Under the pieces are notes generated by a model. The model saw only the letters and a program-made list of their open reading frames with translations, had not been told where the DNA came from and did no database searches. A stretch of 64,000 nt of DNA from Methanococcus maripaludis (GTDB lineage Archaea > AGJL01 > Methanococci > Methanococcales > Methanococcaceae), in assembly GCF_013760955.1 (NCBI RefSeq), contig NZ_JACDUL010000003.1:62001-126000 (forward strand), written 5' to 3'. The translations under genes were made by a program, and so were the position numbers. Below, one piece after another: positions 1 to 10,884 of the stretch (its first letter is position 1; every line of letters begins with the position of its first letter).

Positions 1-772
1 CACTTATTAATGCTTTTACTTCGTCGACAGAATCTATAGATTTAAGTTTGGTGTTTATGCACCCAAAACCAACTTTTTTCGTGATTTCATTTAATATTTC
101 AAGATTTTTTTTGCACGATGCAAATTCGTGGTCCAAAATATCAACATTAAATTCATTTAATTTGTAAAATATTTTTGAAACGTCCCCACAAACATGCATT
201 GCAACAGGAACATTTATTCCAAAAGTAAGGATATCCATTGCTTTTTTTGCAACTTCAAGATCGTATAATCCAGTTGAAAGAATTGGCTCGTCAAACTGAA
301 TCATTTTTACATGATTTTGAATCGAGAGTGCTTCCTTGTTTAAAGCCTTTGCTAAATCGTAAATTAAATTTTCATCCTTGTTGTCAGCATAATAATTTTC
401 AACACGAATAGATGAAGCTAACGTACATGCTCCTGTTATTATTCCTTTTACTCCTTTTTCAGAGTCTTTCTTTGAAATATATTTTAGAGAATATCTTATG
501 TCGTTTAAAGTGATTGGTTTTACAAATTCAACCCGATTTACAACTCGTCTGCCTTCAAAACCATACATGTTTGACACAAATATTTCAACCATATCGCCCC
601 TGACCTGGCCGTCACTTAAAATGTCAATTCCTGCATTTAATTGATCGTCTAAAGCCCGTTTTATTGAATTTTCGTATTCGTCATACTTTCCAAAAAATTT
701 CTTAAGTTTATCAGATATAGAATCAGGCTGCCCCTTAACTACGGGATAACTACCAACAACAGTTTTTATCAT
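1..772 (-). CDS. Methionine synthase, archaeal MetE core type (3' end beyond window)
   Basis: Start ATG at 772 with an open frame of 257 codons running off the left edge. The translation carries MetE family C-terminal domain features: an IITGACTLA segment, IQFDEPIL, a His-x-Cys zinc-binding motif in MHVCGDV, and FGCINTKLKSID, which matches the family's G-G-V-D-I-H region. Archaeal members lack the folate-binding N-terminal half and are thought to transfer a methyl group from a methylcobamide to homocysteine to make methionine. The start is preceded by GTGATTTT, a normal SD for this genome. It lies 36 nt after the ACT-DUF5612 gene and may be the last gene of that run. The second zinc cysteine expected near the C-terminus is outside the window. 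Confidence 0.85.
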   Translation of the reverse strand, partial: MIKTVVGSYPVVKGQPDSISDKLKKFFGKYDEYENSIKRALDDQLNAGIDILSDGQVRGDMVEIFVSNMYGFEGRRVVNRVEFVKPITLNDIRYSLKYISKKDSEKGVKGIITGACTLASSIRVENYYADNKDENLIYDLAKALNKEALSIQNHVKMIQFDEPILSTGLYDLEVAKKAMDILTFGINVPVAMHVCGDVSKIFYKLNEFNVDILDHEFASCKKNLEILNEITKKVGFGCINTKLKSIDSVDEVKALIS

Positions 773-808
773 AAAATCACCTAAAAAGAATAAAAAAATA
801 ATATAAAA

Positions 809-1462
809 TTAAAGTATTCTTCCGCGAACCTTATTTATGTCAAACTTAGCAGTATCTGCAACAGTCATTACTGCAATAACTCCTGCCTGTAATGGATCGG
901 TTACAATCAAATCTGCAATCGTTGGAAGGCTCCCAAACATGTTCAAACAGATTACCGGGATGTTTGTATCTTTTTTTACTTCTTCAACAGCTTTTGTAAT
1001 TTCTCCACCCATTAAAGAACCTGCCAAAACCAAAACTCCGGCTCTTGGAAGTGTTTTTATTGCTAAAATAGCATCTGCAAGATTTTCTTCCCCAACAACT
1101 GCCATTGTATCAACACTTATTCGCTCCCCACGAATATTGTGCCTGTCAGCTTCGCTTATTGCACCTAACGCAACTTGCGATACTTGTGCTCCGCCACCAA
1201 ATATCAAAACTCTCTTACCAAATATCTTTTTCATGGTTTTGTGAATTTCAACCTTTTTTACAAATTCTAATTTTTCAAGTTTTTCGACCAGATTTTCCTC
1301 GTCTTCGACTCCATCAAGTTCCATGTATATTAAACCAGTATTATCTCCAATAATAAACTGCTGAGTGTACACTATGTTTGCATTTAATTCCGAAATTATT
1401 CCTGTTAACCTGTAAAGTATACCTACACGGTCTTCCGCAATTACAGTAAGTCCAAGCTGCAT
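809..1462 (-). CDS. ACT domain protein with DUF5612-type C-terminal domain
   Basis: 217 aa. Residues 1-75 form an ACT fold of the regulatory kind (LTVIAEDRVGILYRLTGIISELNANIVYTQQ), normally a small-molecule binding domain. Residues 80-217 resemble the methanogen DUF5612 domain: a KRVLIFGGGAQVS Rossmann-like strand, then RISVDTMAVVGEE and GVLVLAGSLMGGEI. No catalytic motif is evident to me. A role as an amino-acid-responsive regulator is an inference from the ACT domain. It starts 9 nt downstream of htpX and precedes the methionine synthase gene, so co-transcription with both is likely. Confidence 0.75.
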   Translation of the reverse strand: MQLGLTVIAEDRVGILYRLTGIISELNANIVYTQQFIIGDNTGLIYMELDGVEDEENLVEKLEKLEFVKKVEIHKTMKKIFGKRVLIFGGGAQVSQVALGAISEADRHNIRGERISVDTMAVVGEENLADAILAIKTLPRAGVLVLAGSLMGGEITKAVEEVKKDTNIPVICLNMFGSLPTIADLIVTDPLQAGVIAVMTVADTAKFDINKVRGRIL

Positions 1463-1471
1463 TGAATCGCC

Positions 1472-2329
1472 TTATCTTAAATATTTAGGATTGCTTGCCA
1501 TTTCCATCAGTCTTTTTACACGTTCTTCTGTTGAAGGGTGTGTTGAAAATAACCTTGCAACGTTTCCTGCTTTAAAAGGATTTATAATAAACATGTGCGC
1601 GGTTGCAGGGCTTCCATTTTTTAAAGGATGGTATTTAACCCCTTTTTCAAGTTTTGTGAGTGCATTTGCAAGGTAAATCGGGTTTGAATACTTTGCACCA
1701 CTCTCATCAGCAGTAAATTCATTCTGCCTTGAAACTGCAAATTGAATAACCATTGCTGCAATTGGCGCCAAAATTACGAAAAGCAATGATGCAACAATCT
1801 GCATTGGATTTCCATCGTCATCCCTTCCGTATCCAAATAACATTCCCCATTGCAAGAAATTTGCAATATACATTATTGCTCCAGCCATTGTTGCAACTAT
1901 CGTTCCAATCAAAATATCTCTGTGCTTTATGTGTCCAATTTCATGTGCTAAAACTCCTTCGAGTTCCTGCTCATTTAAAAGTTGTAGTATTCCAGTAGTA
2001 ACTGCAACTACACCATTTTTAGGACTTCTTCCTGTTGCAAACGCATTTGGAGTATCAGTATTAATTATTGCAACTTTTGGTTTTTGAATATTTGCCCTGT
2101 TTGCTATTGATTCAACAATTCTGTGTAAATTTGGTGCTTCGCTTTCTTCCACCATTTTTGCACCGTAACTTGCCAAAACTATTTTGTCGCTATAAAAATA
2201 GCTTATTAAATTTGGAATTAGTGCTAAAAGTATCGCAAATATTGGGGGGAATCCAAGCATAAAGCAAATTCCGTAAATCATTCCTGTTAAAAGTGCCATC
2301 AATAAAAGAACTTTTACTGTAGACATCAT
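1472..2329 (-). CDS. htpX: HtpX family membrane zinc metalloprotease
   Basis: 285 aa, the normal length for HtpX (M48B). There are two N-terminal membrane segments (residues 5-48), the zinc motif HEIGH at 129-133, two further hydrophobic segments (about 140-160 and 178-200) and the third zinc ligand in QNEFTADESGA (Glu204). HtpX proteases face the cytoplasm and degrade damaged membrane proteins. The first ATG is chosen because GGTG lies 5 nt upstream. The gene follows the pantoate kinase gene by about 10 nt and is probably translated from the same mRNA. Confidence 0.93.
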   Translation of the reverse strand: MMSTVKVLLLMALLTGMIYGICFMLGFPPIFAILLALIPNLISYFYSDKIVLASYGAKMVEESEAPNLHRIVESIANRANIQKPKVAIINTDTPNAFATGRSPKNGVVAVTTGILQLLNEQELEGVLAHEIGHIKHRDILIGTIVATMAGAIMYIANFLQWGMLFGYGRDDDGNPMQIVASLLFVILAPIAAMVIQFAVSRQNEFTADESGAKYSNPIYLANALTKLEKGVKYHPLKNGSPATAHMFIINPFKAGNVARLFSTHPSTEERVKRLMEMASNPKYLR

Positions 2330-2339
2330 GTTTACACCT

Positions 2340-3212
2340 TTATTTGTAAATTTTACAAACTATTGGATTGGATAAAATTGAAACTGCATCGTTTAATTCT
2401 TCTTCTTTACATATGCAAAATATCGCATTTCCAAGCATTGCTTGAGAAGCTCCCGCAGTAAATCTTAAATCGTCACATATTTCGATTATTTCATCAGATG
2501 CAAGGCCTGTGTTTTTTGCAAAGTAGTAGGACAATTCCATGAAATTTTCAAGAGTTGGTTTTTCCAACAATTTTCCAAGTAATTCATCTGAAGTATTGTT
2601 TATTTTTTCAATCCATGATGGATCATTAATTACTGTATCGGTTTCCTTTTTGCCAAATATATCTACCAAAATATTGTATTCGTCCATATTTTTAATATCA
2701 ACACTTTCGACACCGATTGGAAATCCTGGGCTCTTTCGAATAACAAAACCTTTTGTGTGCTGTGCAATAACATCACCAAGGCCAGTATTACAACGAACTT
2801 CTGCTTTGTGAGCAATTTCTACGATTTCGGGCACATCCAATTCATAATTATTATTTAAATTACTTCTATCAATATCGTTTTGCAGGTTCTTAAAGTTGTA
2901 TGTTGAACTCAGTTCGTATGCCGCACCAAGCGCACAGCATCCTGACGTCCCCATACCGCATCCAAGCGGAAAATCGGAAGTATAAATTATATCGTGATTT
3001 AATTCGTTTTTTAGTCCCAAATATTTTATGACATCGTTTGATGGGCATAAATCTATTTTTTCGTCGTTAAAATAAACTTTTCCAGAACCTTCAACCAGTT
3101 TTGTGGATACGCCCCGGTTTAGAGTAATTCCTGCGCCAGTTGATCCGGTCTTTAGTAAATTTTCGTGTCTAGTTATTTTGAAAAAACCTGTAATATGAGA
3201 GGGTATGAACAT
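2340..3212 (-). CDS. Pantoate kinase (GHMP family), archaeal CoA biosynthesis
   Basis: 290 aa GHMP kinase. The ATP-binding motif PLGCGMGTSGCCALGA is at residues 82-97, and the N-terminus FIPSHITGFF is typical of the archaeal COG1829 family. In archaea pantoate kinase phosphorylates pantoate, and 4'-phosphopantothenate is then made by phosphopantothenate synthetase, replacing the bacterial PanC/PanK route. The SD AGGTG is 6 nt before the ATG. The gene sits 41 nt after alaS and directly before htpX. Another GHMP substrate cannot be excluded from sequence alone, but the family assignment is strong. Confidence 0.85.
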   Translation of the reverse strand: MFIPSHITGFFKITRHENLLKTGSTGAGITLNRGVSTKLVEGSGKVYFNDEKIDLCPSNDVIKYLGLKNELNHDIIYTSDFPLGCGMGTSGCCALGAAYELSSTYNFKNLQNDIDRSNLNNNYELDVPEIVEIAHKAEVRCNTGLGDVIAQHTKGFVIRKSPGFPIGVESVDIKNMDEYNILVDIFGKKETDTVINDPSWIEKINNTSDELLGKLLEKPTLENFMELSYYFAKNTGLASDEIIEICDDLRFTAGASQAMLGNAIFCICKEEELNDAVSILSNPIVCKIYK

Positions 3213-3253
3213 TTTAGCACCTAATATTTATCAAAAACAGAAAAGAAATAAAA

Positions 3254-5932
3254 TTATTTATTTAAAATCTGGATTATTTTTTCCGTGATTTGTTCCTTGT
3301 TTTCAGAATATTTTCCTTGAGCGAGGTTATCTTTACCCCCGCCTTTTCCAATATTTCTAATTAATTCTTTCATGCTTAATTCAACGTTTTCTCCCCTTTT
3401 ACATAAGAGGTAGTCGTTTTCATTCATTAAAACTATGAGTTTATTTCCAACTGCAAGGTTGTCTGCAATTGACATCAATTCGTTTGGAGTTCCGCTGACC
3501 TGTTCAACTAAAACTTCGTAATTTCCGTATTTTTCGAATTTATCGGCAAGCTCGTATTTAACAAGTTCACCAACTTTTTTCTGGAGTTCTTCAATTGTTT
3601 TTTTCTGTTCTTTCCATTCTTCAAAGAATCTTTTAACAGTTTTTGGAAGCTGGTCATTAGGAATTCCCAAAATTTCAGCAGAATCTATTAAAGTATCTTC
3701 CAGAACTGCAATTTCTGAAACTGAACCCATTCCTGTCGAATATTCGAGTCTTTCGACACCATCCTGTATTCTTTCGGTTTTCAAAACTTTGATGTAACCA
3801 ATTTCTGAAGTGTTGCTGCAGTGAGTTCCACCACATGCTTCAACGTCAGTTCCTTCAATTTCGATAATTCTTAAAGTATCTCCCGGAACTACACCGCCCT
3901 GGTAGATCGTGAAGCCGTATTTTTGTTCTGCATCGTTTCTATCCATAAAAGTGGAGTTTACAGGCATTTTTGAAAGAACAATTTCGTTTGCAATTCTTTC
4001 GATTTCTTTTACCTGTTCTCTTGAAATTCTCTCGTAGTGAGTTATATCCAATCTTCCTTTTTCAGTATCAACGTTTGAACCAGTCTGCCATATGTGTTTT
4101 CCAAGAACTCTTGTTGCTGCAGCATTTATTACGTGCGTTGCAGTGTGGTTTCTCATTAATTTAAGCCTGTTTTCCCAGTTTACAGTACCTTTTACAATGT
4201 CGCCTTCTTTGAATTTCGAAATGTCGGAAACTTTGTGGAATACTATTCCGTTCTTTTTCTGAACGTCGATAACTTCGATTCCATTTATTTGACCAATATC
4301 GTACTTTTGACCCCCGCCTTCAGCGTAGAATAGAGTTTTATCAAGTACAACGTATTTTTCAACTGTTTTCAAGACTTTAGCTTCAAATTCTACTTGAGTT
4401 GGATGTTTGAAGAATAAAAGTTCGGTTTCTGAAACTTCAACTTCGGGAAGTTCTTTTTTCGTTGAAACTACTTCTTCAGGTTTTTCTTCCTCGTGTCTTT
4501 CTGCAACAATCGTGTAGAAATTGTCTGGAACTGTAATTGCGATAGTTTTCTTTCCTTTTTTATTTAATTCATCAACTACATCTTTTACAATTTCTGGAGG
4601 AAGCCCGTTACTATCATATAATTCGATTAAATCGTCAAGCGTGATTTCTGACTTTGAAGCAGCCATTCTCTCAACAATCCCCCTACCACGGTTTACGGTT
4701 TGTATGTACTTTTTCTCTTCGGAATCCAAAACATCCATGATATATTCTTTCATTTCGCTTAATTCAGGATAAATTTCCTTCATGTTTTCAAGCTGCATTG
4801 ATATTATATCTTTTATAGACATCGAGATTCCGATTTTTTCCATGTATCTCAATGTCTTTCTAAGTACCAATCTTGCAAGATATCCTTCTTTTACGTTTGA
4901 AGGTACAATTCCATCCCCAAACATGAATGAAAGACATCTAGTGTGGTCTGCAATAGCATAGATGTATTCAAGCGGGCTTATTAATTTATCAAGTTCATCT
5001 ACATCCATTCCGATTTTTTCAGCAACTTTTTGCCTTAGAACTCTTAAATCACCGACATTTTCAATATCCATAAGTCCAGCGAGAGTTGCACTCTCAGCCA
5101 TTATTTTTTCATCTACTCCAGGAATTCCGGCATCTTCTTTTAACTTTTCAATTACTTCTGAAAATAAAGATTCGTAAACTGTTGGAGTCCCCTGAGAAGC
5201 CCAAGCAAATCTTTCGATTCCGTATCCTGTATCAACGATTTTTAGGGGGATTTCTTCGTATTCGCTTCCAACTTTCTTGTACTGCATGAAAACAAGTGTT
5301 GCGAGTTCAACACCGTGTGTTATAACTTCGTAGCAAGGTCCTGCGTTTCCACCGCCTTCCCACCAGCTCTCGATGAATGTAATTGTTTTTCCGTCGATTC
5401 CGAGTCTATTCATTAATTCAAAACAGTATTCAACAGTTTTATCCGTCCAGTACTTGTAATCGTCTTTTGAGTTGAATGCGTGGTGTGCACCCATTGTAAA
5501 GCATGTTAAGTGTCTTCCTGTCCGTCCAACATTATCAATATCGTTAAGCCTGATGCATGGCTGTGCAATTACTAACGGATTTTTTACAGGTTTTACGAGC
5601 CCATTTGTAACCCATGGCTGAAATACTGCAATTGATGCAATAGTTAAAAGAATATCATCTCTCCATCTTTTTGCAACTACAGGAGATCTTTTTACAGGGC
5701 TGTGTCCCTTTTCAGCAAAAAAGTTTGTAAATTCCCTTACCATTTCGTTGTAAGTATATTTTTTACGGGTTATTGGACTTCCTATGAAGGAATATTCGTC
5801 ACAAGGACTGTCCCCACAGGTAGTTCTATCTTTATCGAGTGTCCAGAACCACTGGTTACATTCTGTACACTGCTTTCTTTCAAAACCTAATTCATCAAAA
5901 AGTTTTACTCTATAATCGTGATTAATCTCCAT
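3254..5932 (-). CDS. alaS: Alanyl-tRNA synthetase
   Basis: 892 aa from the ATG at 5932. Archaeal-type AlaRS: N-terminal class II catalytic core with an archaeal Cys cluster near residues 25-45 ([18 protein letters not shown]), then the editing domain with HTATH and [13 protein letters not shown] zinc motifs, and a C-terminal oligomerisation/C-Ala part. It charges tRNA-Ala and clears mis-acylated Ser/Gly. The frame extends to a TTG at 5953, but GGTGG lies 8 nt before the ATG at 5932 and nothing supports the TTG, so the shorter form is given. Confidence 0.97.
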   Translation of the reverse strand: MEINHDYRVKLFDELGFERKQCTECNQWFWTLDKDRTTCGDSPCDEYSFIGSPITRKKYTYNEMVREFTNFFAEKGHSPVKRSPVVAKRWRDDILLTIASIAVFQPWVTNGLVKPVKNPLVIAQPCIRLNDIDNVGRTGRHLTCFTMGAHHAFNSKDDYKYWTDKTVEYCFELMNRLGIDGKTITFIESWWEGGGNAGPCYEVITHGVELATLVFMQYKKVGSEYEEIPLKIVDTGYGIERFAWASQGTPTVYESLFSEVIEKLKEDAGIPGVDEKIMAESATLAGLMDIENVGDLRVLRQKVAEKIGMDVDELDKLISPLEYIYAIADHTRCLSFMFGDGIVPSNVKEGYLARLVLRKTLRYMEKIGISMSIKDIISMQLENMKEIYPELSEMKEYIMDVLDSEEKKYIQTVNRGRGIVERMAASKSEITLDDLIELYDSNGLPPEIVKDVVDELNKKGKKTIAITVPDNFYTIVAERHEEEKPEEVVSTKKELPEVEVSETELLFFKHPTQVEFEAKVLKTVEKYVVLDKTLFYAEGGGQKYDIGQINGIEVIDVQKKNGIVFHKVSDISKFKEGDIVKGTVNWENRLKLMRNHTATHVINAAATRVLGKHIWQTGSNVDTEKGRLDITHYERISREQVKEIERIANEIVLSKMPVNSTFMDRNDAEQKYGFTIYQGGVVPGDTLRIIEIEGTDVEACGGTHCSNTSEIGYIKVLKTERIQDGVERLEYSTGMGSVSEIAVLEDTLIDSAEILGIPNDQLPKTVKRFFEEWKEQKKTIEELQKKVGELVKYELADKFEKYGNYEVLVEQVSGTPNELMSIADNLAVGNKLIVLMNENDYLLCKRGENVELSMKELIRNIGKGGGKDNLAQGKYSENKEQITEKIIQILNK

Positions 5933-6122
5933 TACAAACCACCAATCCGGCAATAATTGACATTATTGATAATGATTTTAAAATAATATGTATTTTTTGT
6001 TTTTATTCTTTGCCCAGTGATATTCATAAATTAAGATATATAAAAATATAAAATTAAATTAAAATTTGATAAATCTATTGAGAAAAATTACGAATTTAAA
6101 ATGAAAATATTAAAAAATAGAA

Positions 6123-7403
6123 TTAAAATGGAACTTTGAAGTCTTTTCCAGCATATTTTGAAATCTGGAGTTCTTCTTCGATTCTGATTAACTGGTTGTA
6201 TTTTGCAGTTCTTTCTCCTCTTGCAGGAGCGCCAGTTTTAATTTGGCCTGCGTTTAGTGCAACTGCGAGATCTGCAATTGTTGAGTCTTCTGATTCCCCA
6301 CTTCTGTGTGAAACAACCAGACTGTAACCATTTCTAAATGCCATGTTTGCAGCGTCAATTGATTCTGAAAGTGTTCCAATCTGATTTACTTTCAAAAGAA
6401 GTGAATTTGCAGCACCCATTTCAATTCCTTTTTTGAGTCTTTTCGTGTTTGTAACAAACAAATCGTCACCAACAATCTGAATTCCTTTCAACTCTTGAGT
6501 AGCTATCTTAAATCCTTCGAAATCTTCTTCAAACAATGGATCTTCTATTGAAACGATTGGGTACTGTGCAACCATTTCTTTGTAAATATCGATTAATTTA
6601 TCCGTTGAAACTTTTTCTCCTGCAACGATATATGAACCGGATTTTTCATCGTAAAACTCACTTGCTGCAGAGTCGAGTGTGAATACAATTTCATCCTCAT
6701 ATCCTGCTCGTTTAACTCCTTCTAAAAGTAATGCGAGAGCTTCATCGATTGTTTTTACAGGAGGTGCAAATCCACCTTCATCACCGATGTTTACAGCATC
6801 TTTTCCATATTTTTCAGCAACCACTTTTTTCAAAGATTGGTATGTTTCAGCACACATTCTTACAGCTTCTGCAAAGGAATCTGCGCCAACAGGCATTATC
6901 ATGAATTCTTGGAAGTCTAGCGCGTTTCCCGCATGCTGGCCACCATTTAATACGTTCATCATTGGAGCAGGCATTACATATGCGTTGCAACCGCCAATGT
7001 ATTTGTAAAGAGGAAGTGATGCAGTGTCAGCAGCTGCTTTTGCAACTGCAAGTGAAACTGCTAAAATTGCATTTGCACCCAAATTTCCTTTATTTTCAGT
7101 TCCATCCAAATTTAACATTATTTGGTCAATTAATCTCTGGTTTCTTGCATCTTCACCAATTAATTCCTGTGCAATAATGTCATTTACATTTGAAACTGCA
7201 TTTAATACGCTTTTTCCACCGTATTTTTCAGTCGCGTCCCTTAATTCAACTGCTTCAAAAGTTCCTGTTGAAGCACCGCTTGGAACTATTGTATGTCCGT
7301 ATCCGCCACCCGCAGTTAAAACTTCAGCTTCTACAGTAGGGTTTCCCCTTGAATCGAGTACCTGTCTTGCTTTTATTTCGTATATATCAAACGAATCGTC
7401 CAT
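6123..7403 (-). CDS. eno: Enolase
   Basis: About 426 aa. Interconverts 2-phosphoglycerate and phosphoenolpyruvate. Family signatures are plain: [17 protein letters not shown] at the N-terminus, [36 protein letters not shown] and [10 protein letters not shown]. The start is uncertain. The ATG at 7403 begins the conserved protein, but the only good SD (GAGGTGA) lies 15 nt before it and exactly 4 nt before an in-frame TTG at 7415 (three extra residues plus Met). The frame also continues to an ATG at 7442. I keep 7403 as the conserved start and regard TTG 7415 as the likelier translated one. Confidence 0.96.
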   Translation of the reverse strand: MDDSFDIYEIKARQVLDSRGNPTVEAEVLTAGGGYGHTIVPSGASTGTFEAVELRDATEKYGGKSVLNAVSNVNDIIAQELIGEDARNQRLIDQIMLNLDGTENKGNLGANAILAVSLAVAKAAADTASLPLYKYIGGCNAYVMPAPMMNVLNGGQHAGNALDFQEFMIMPVGADSFAEAVRMCAETYQSLKKVVAEKYGKDAVNIGDEGGFAPPVKTIDEALALLLEGVKRAGYEDEIVFTLDSAASEFYDEKSGSYIVAGEKVSTDKLIDIYKEMVAQYPIVSIEDPLFEEDFEGFKIATQELKGIQIVGDDLFVTNTKRLKKGIEMGAANSLLLKVNQIGTLSESIDAANMAFRNGYSLVVSHRSGESEDSTIADLAVALNAGQIKTGAPARGERTAKYNQLIRIEEELQISKYAGKDFKVPF

Positions 7404-7502
7404 GTTTCTTAGCAAAATCTCACCTCTGGTAAATTTCCACATTATTAAAGTTTAAAAAAGATAAATGCCGTTAAAAACTACAATAATGATATTGTTTTAA
7501 GA

Positions 7503-7511
7503 AATATATAG
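7503..7511 (-). promoter_or_regulatory. TATA box for eno
   Basis: On the minus strand the sequence reads CTATATATTTC. With an archaeal spacing of about 25 nt the transcript would start near 7480, giving a leader of about 65-75 nt. It is the only strong TATA element between eno and the divergent 92-aa gene that points leftward. Not tested. Confidence 0.5.
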
Positions 7512-7600
7512 TTTTCCCATGAGTAATCCTATTGTAAAAAGCCAAGATTAAGTTTAAAAAATCCGCTAGCATTCCCCATTCGAAAAATCAATAAAAAAAG

Positions 7601-7610
7601 TTATTTATAA
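7601..7610 (+). promoter_or_regulatory. TATA-like element for the 92-aa gene
   Basis: TTATTTATAA, about 58 nt before the start codon at 7659, in an AT-rich tract. Predicted transcript start near 7630. Divergent from the eno promoter. Confidence 0.4.
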
Positions 7611-7658
7611 TTAAAAAAATAAAATTAGAATGATTCTTAAAAGTAAAAAGATGATATT

Positions 7659-7937
7659 ATGAAAGGAACTGGCAATCTAATTACCGTTGACGACAAAACT
7701 ATCGTAAATTCCATGGAAAGAGTCTTTAAAGAAGAACTTGAGGATATGGAAAGAGATTTGAAACTATTGTATGAAAAATATGAAGTGAAAAATAGCAAAC
7801 TACTTGCGGATAAAGTTTCTGCAGGTATCTACATGGGTGAAGAAATTTTAAGGGATTTAGAAGACATGGAATATTTTGAAGAAAATATTGAAAAATTAAG
7901 GGCATACTTAAGAGATTTGAATATGAAAAAGATTTAA
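7659..7937 (+). CDS. Small charged helical protein, function unknown
   Basis: 92 aa, starting after GATGA (SD) at 4 nt spacing. Apart from the first 15 residues it is rich in Glu, Lys and Leu with heptad-like spacing (ELEDMERDLKLLYEKYEV, EEILRDLEDMEYFEENIEKLRAYL), which suggests a helical bundle or coiled coil. No signal peptide, membrane segment or catalytic motif. I do not recognise a family. The 16 nt gap to hemD suggests co-transcription with it. That is context only, not evidence of a role in tetrapyrrole synthesis. Confidence 0.8.
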   Translation: MKGTGNLITVDDKTIVNSMERVFKEELEDMERDLKLLYEKYEVKNSKLLADKVSAGIYMGEEILRDLEDMEYFEENIEKLRAYLRDLNMKKI

Positions 7938-7953
7938 TCGATTTTGGTGTCGT

Positions 7954-8688
7954 ATGAAAGTTGTAATTACAAGACCACTTGAAAAGGGTAAAGATTTTTC
8001 CAGAATGCTTGAAGATGCAGGTTTTGAAACTGTAGTTATTCCCACACTTGAACTGGTTTTTAAAAAAGCTGAAATAAACCTTGAAAAGTATTCCTGGATA
8101 GTTTTTACAAGTCCGAGGGGAATTGAAGGTTTTTTTAAGAATTTAATTTCAAAAGATATTGAAAAAGTTTTAACTAAAAAAATAGGTGCAATAGGAATTG
8201 AAACTGCAAAAGAATTTGAAAAAATCTTTGAAAAACCTGTTGATGTTATTCCAGAATTATATACTGCAGAACATTTGCTTGAAGCACTTAAAAAAGAAGT
8301 TAAAACTGGTGAAAAAGTACTTGTTCCAACAACACCCTCAACTAGAGATGTCTTAAAAGAAGGGTTAAATGCAGACTTAATCTTTGTTTACAGCTCTGAA
8401 GAACCAGAAAATATATCTGAAAAATTAGAAGAACTTGAAAAACAGGTTGTTTCTGAAAATAAAAATAATAAAAAAGTAATTTTGACATTTACAAGTGGAC
8501 TTACTGCAAAAAACTTCTTTAAGCACTGCACTCCAGAATTTTTAGAAGTTTTAAAAGAACAGTATATAATATCAATTGGCCCGATAACCAAGAAAAACGT
8601 TGATTCGTTTGGATTTGATTCTTTGATGCCTGAAAAAAATTATACTGTTGAGGGAATGCTTTCCATAATTAAAGCTTTAAATATCTGA
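7954..8688 (+). CDS. hemD: Uroporphyrinogen-III synthase
   Basis: 244 aa, normal HemD length. HemD cyclises hydroxymethylbilane with D-ring inversion, the step that commits to uroporphyrinogen III for F430, cobamide and siroheme in methanogens. The family is divergent and recognised by its overall pattern: VVITRPLEKGKDFSRMLEDAGFE at the start, SWIVFTSPRGIEGFF, AIGIETAKEFE, VLVPTTPSTRDVLKEGL and late ILTFTSGLTAKNFFKH followed by IISIGPITKKNVDSFGF. SD GGTG at 6 nt. It follows the 92-aa gene by 16 nt. Confidence 0.9.
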   Translation: MKVVITRPLEKGKDFSRMLEDAGFETVVIPTLELVFKKAEINLEKYSWIVFTSPRGIEGFFKNLISKDIEKVLTKKIGAIGIETAKEFEKIFEKPVDVIPELYTAEHLLEALKKEVKTGEKVLVPTTPSTRDVLKEGLNADLIFVYSSEEPENISEKLEELEKQVVSENKNNKKVILTFTSGLTAKNFFKHCTPEFLEVLKEQYIISIGPITKKNVDSFGFDSLMPEKNYTVEGMLSIIKALNI

Positions 8689-8746
8689 TTTTCTATTTTA
8701 TATTTTGTTTTATTGTTTAACTATCTTGTTGATACTGGTGAGTTAT

Positions 8747-9262
8747 ATGAAAATTGGAATAATGTCTGATACACACGACCATTTAGCAAACATTAGAAAG
8801 GCTATCGCTGTTTTTAACGACGAAAAAGTCGATATGGTTATTCACTGTGGTGATTTCGTATCATTGTTTGTAGTAAAAGAGTTTGAAAACTTAAACTCGA
8901 AAATCGTTGGAGTTTTAGGAAACAACGACGGTGAAAAAACCCTGTTAAAAGAATGGTTGAAGGAAATCGATTCAGATAATGAACTTGAACAGTATGTAAG
9001 TTTTGAAACTGACGGGCATAAATTTTTCGTTCTTCATGGAACGCATGCGCCAATTCTCGAATCAGTGATAAAGTCAAAAGAGTACGATGTAGTAATTCAT
9101 GGGCACACTCACGAAAGACAGTTTGAAGAAATCGATGGTGTTTTGGTTATCAACCCTGGAGAATGCTGTGGATACCTAACAGGAAAACCGACAGTTGCAA
9201 TATTGAATACAAAAGACAAAGAATATCAGGAAATCGATTTAGACGAAGTTTCTGAGATTTAA
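8747..9262 (+). CDS. Calcineurin-like metallophosphoesterase, YfcE/MJ0936 type
   Basis: 171 aa from the ATG at 8747, chosen because GGTGAG precedes it at 5 nt; an in-frame extension to 8705 adds a hydrophobic stretch with no SD. All metal motifs of the family are present in order: SDTHDH, HCGDFVS, GNNDGE, LHGTHA and HGHTHE. Family members are Mn/Ni-dependent phosphodiesterases with activity on model substrates; the natural substrate is usually unknown. It is cytosolic, with no signal peptide once the correct start is used. Confidence 0.92.
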   Translation: MKIGIMSDTHDHLANIRKAIAVFNDEKVDMVIHCGDFVSLFVVKEFENLNSKIVGVLGNNDGEKTLLKEWLKEIDSDNELEQYVSFETDGHKFFVLHGTHAPILESVIKSKEYDVVIHGHTHERQFEEIDGVLVINPGECCGYLTGKPTVAILNTKDKEYQEIDLDEVSEI

Positions 9263-9452
9263 ACTATTTTTAAATACATTTTTAATATTTATTTTTCCCA
9301 TTTTTCATTTTAATCATGGATAATTTATTTATTGTAATAGTGCAAAGAAAAAACTGAATAAATCATTTCCATTTTCAAAAATTAAAAATACTAACAGCAA
9401 TATATATCTTTAAAATGTTTTTTTAACTAATATAATCGAAATGGTGGTTTGT
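9263..9452. other. Gene-free AT-rich spacer with purD promoter
   Basis: It holds T-runs after the phosphodiesterase stop (about 9265-9310) that could end its transcript, and a TATA-like AATATATATC at about 9399-9408, which would start a purD transcript near 9428. I see no other conserved structure. Confidence 0.45.
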
Positions 9453-10787
9453 ATGAAAGTTTTACTTATTGGTGGAGGGGCTAGAGAGCACGCAATTGCA
9501 ATGGCCCTTAAAAAAAACGAACTCGTGGAACTCTATACTTTGATGAAAAATAAAAATCCCGGGATATATGCACTCTCTGAAGAAGTGTCATTTAACAGTG
9601 AAACCGATGTTCCTGCAATAAAAGAGTTTGCGGAAAAAATTAAACCTGAAATTGCAGTAATTGGTCCAGAATCACCGCTTGGAGTTGGAGCTGCTGATTT
9701 ACTTGAAGAAATGGGTATTCCAACAGTGGGCCCAAAAAAACTTCCTGCACAGATTGAAACAAGCAAAGAATTCATGAGAAACTTATTTAAAAAATATGAA
9801 ATCGATGGTTCTTTGAAATACGCTGCATTTAACGAATATGGAAATGAAATTGAATCATTTATCGATGAAATGACTTCGTTAGGAAAAGATGTTGTTGTAA
9901 AACCAGCGGGACTTACTGGCGGTAAAGGAGTAAAAGTCGTTGGCGAACAGTTAAAAGATAATGATGAAGCAAAAATCTACGCTAAAGAAGTATTCGATAA
10001 AAGTATTGGTGGCGGAAAAATAATTATCGAAGAAAAACTTGTTGGTGTTGAATTTACACTTCACGGCTTTGTAGATGGCGAAAATATTACATTTATGCCT
10101 GCAGTTCAGGATCACCCTCATGCATACAATAATGATGAAGGGCCGATCACGGGAGGAATGGGTTCATACTCCTGTCCAAACCACGGATTACCATTTATAT
10201 CTGAAGACATGCTCGATAGAGCAGAAAAAATAATGGAAAAAACTGTCAATTCAATTAATTTAGAAGTTGGCCCATACAAAGGATTTTTATACGGCCAATT
10301 CATGTTAACTGCAGACGGCCCAAAAATTATTGAATATAACGCAAGATTTGGAGATCCAGAAGCAATGAACTTGCTACCAATATTAAAAACAGACTTTTTA
10401 GATGTTTGTTTTGCAATTGCAGAAGGAAAACTTGACAAAATGAATATTGAATTTGAAAACAAAGCAACAGTTTGTAAATACGTTGTTCCAAATGGTTACC
10501 CAATAGACCCAGTAAAAAACAAAGAATTGGCAGTTGCTGAAAAAGCAATTGAAGATGCTGGCGCAATATTGTTCTATGCTTCAATTAACGAAGAAAACGG
10601 AAAATTATACATTACGGGCTCAAGGAGTGCTGCCGTTGTTGGAATTTCAGAAAATATCGAAGAAGCTGAAAAAATCGCTCAAAAAGCAATTGAAAACTTT
10701 AAAGGCGAAGTATACTACAGAAGCGACATTGGAACTCTTGATTTAATCAAAAAAAGGATAGAAAGAGTAAAAAAGCTTGCTAAATAA
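9453..10787 (+). CDS. purD: Phosphoribosylamine-glycine ligase (GAR synthetase)
   Basis: 444 aa from the ATG at 9453, which has GGTGG 7 nt upstream; the frame extends four codons further. ATP-grasp enzyme of purine synthesis: N-terminal [15 protein letters not shown], then [15 protein letters not shown] (ATP binding), [14 protein letters not shown], and [16 protein letters not shown] carrying metal ligands. It joins phosphoribosylamine and glycine using ATP. The length is slightly above the bacterial 420-430 aa. It stands alone between its own promoter and the aminotransferase gene. Confidence 0.96.
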   Translation: MKVLLIGGGAREHAIAMALKKNELVELYTLMKNKNPGIYALSEEVSFNSETDVPAIKEFAEKIKPEIAVIGPESPLGVGAADLLEEMGIPTVGPKKLPAQIETSKEFMRNLFKKYEIDGSLKYAAFNEYGNEIESFIDEMTSLGKDVVVKPAGLTGGKGVKVVGEQLKDNDEAKIYAKEVFDKSIGGGKIIIEEKLVGVEFTLHGFVDGENITFMPAVQDHPHAYNNDEGPITGGMGSYSCPNHGLPFISEDMLDRAEKIMEKTVNSINLEVGPYKGFLYGQFMLTADGPKIIEYNARFGDPEAMNLLPILKTDFLDVCFAIAEGKLDKMNIEFENKATVCKYVVPNGYPIDPVKNKELAVAEKAIEDAGAILFYASINEENGKLYITGSRSAAVVGISENIEEAEKIAQKAIENFKGEVYYRSDIGTLDLIKKRIERVKKLAK

Positions 10788-10884
10788 TATTAAAAATCAT
10801 GATAATATATAAATAATAGAAATATATATCAGATTTCATCAATATTATTGAATTTAGTAAAAACAAGTTAAATAGAGGGATTTA

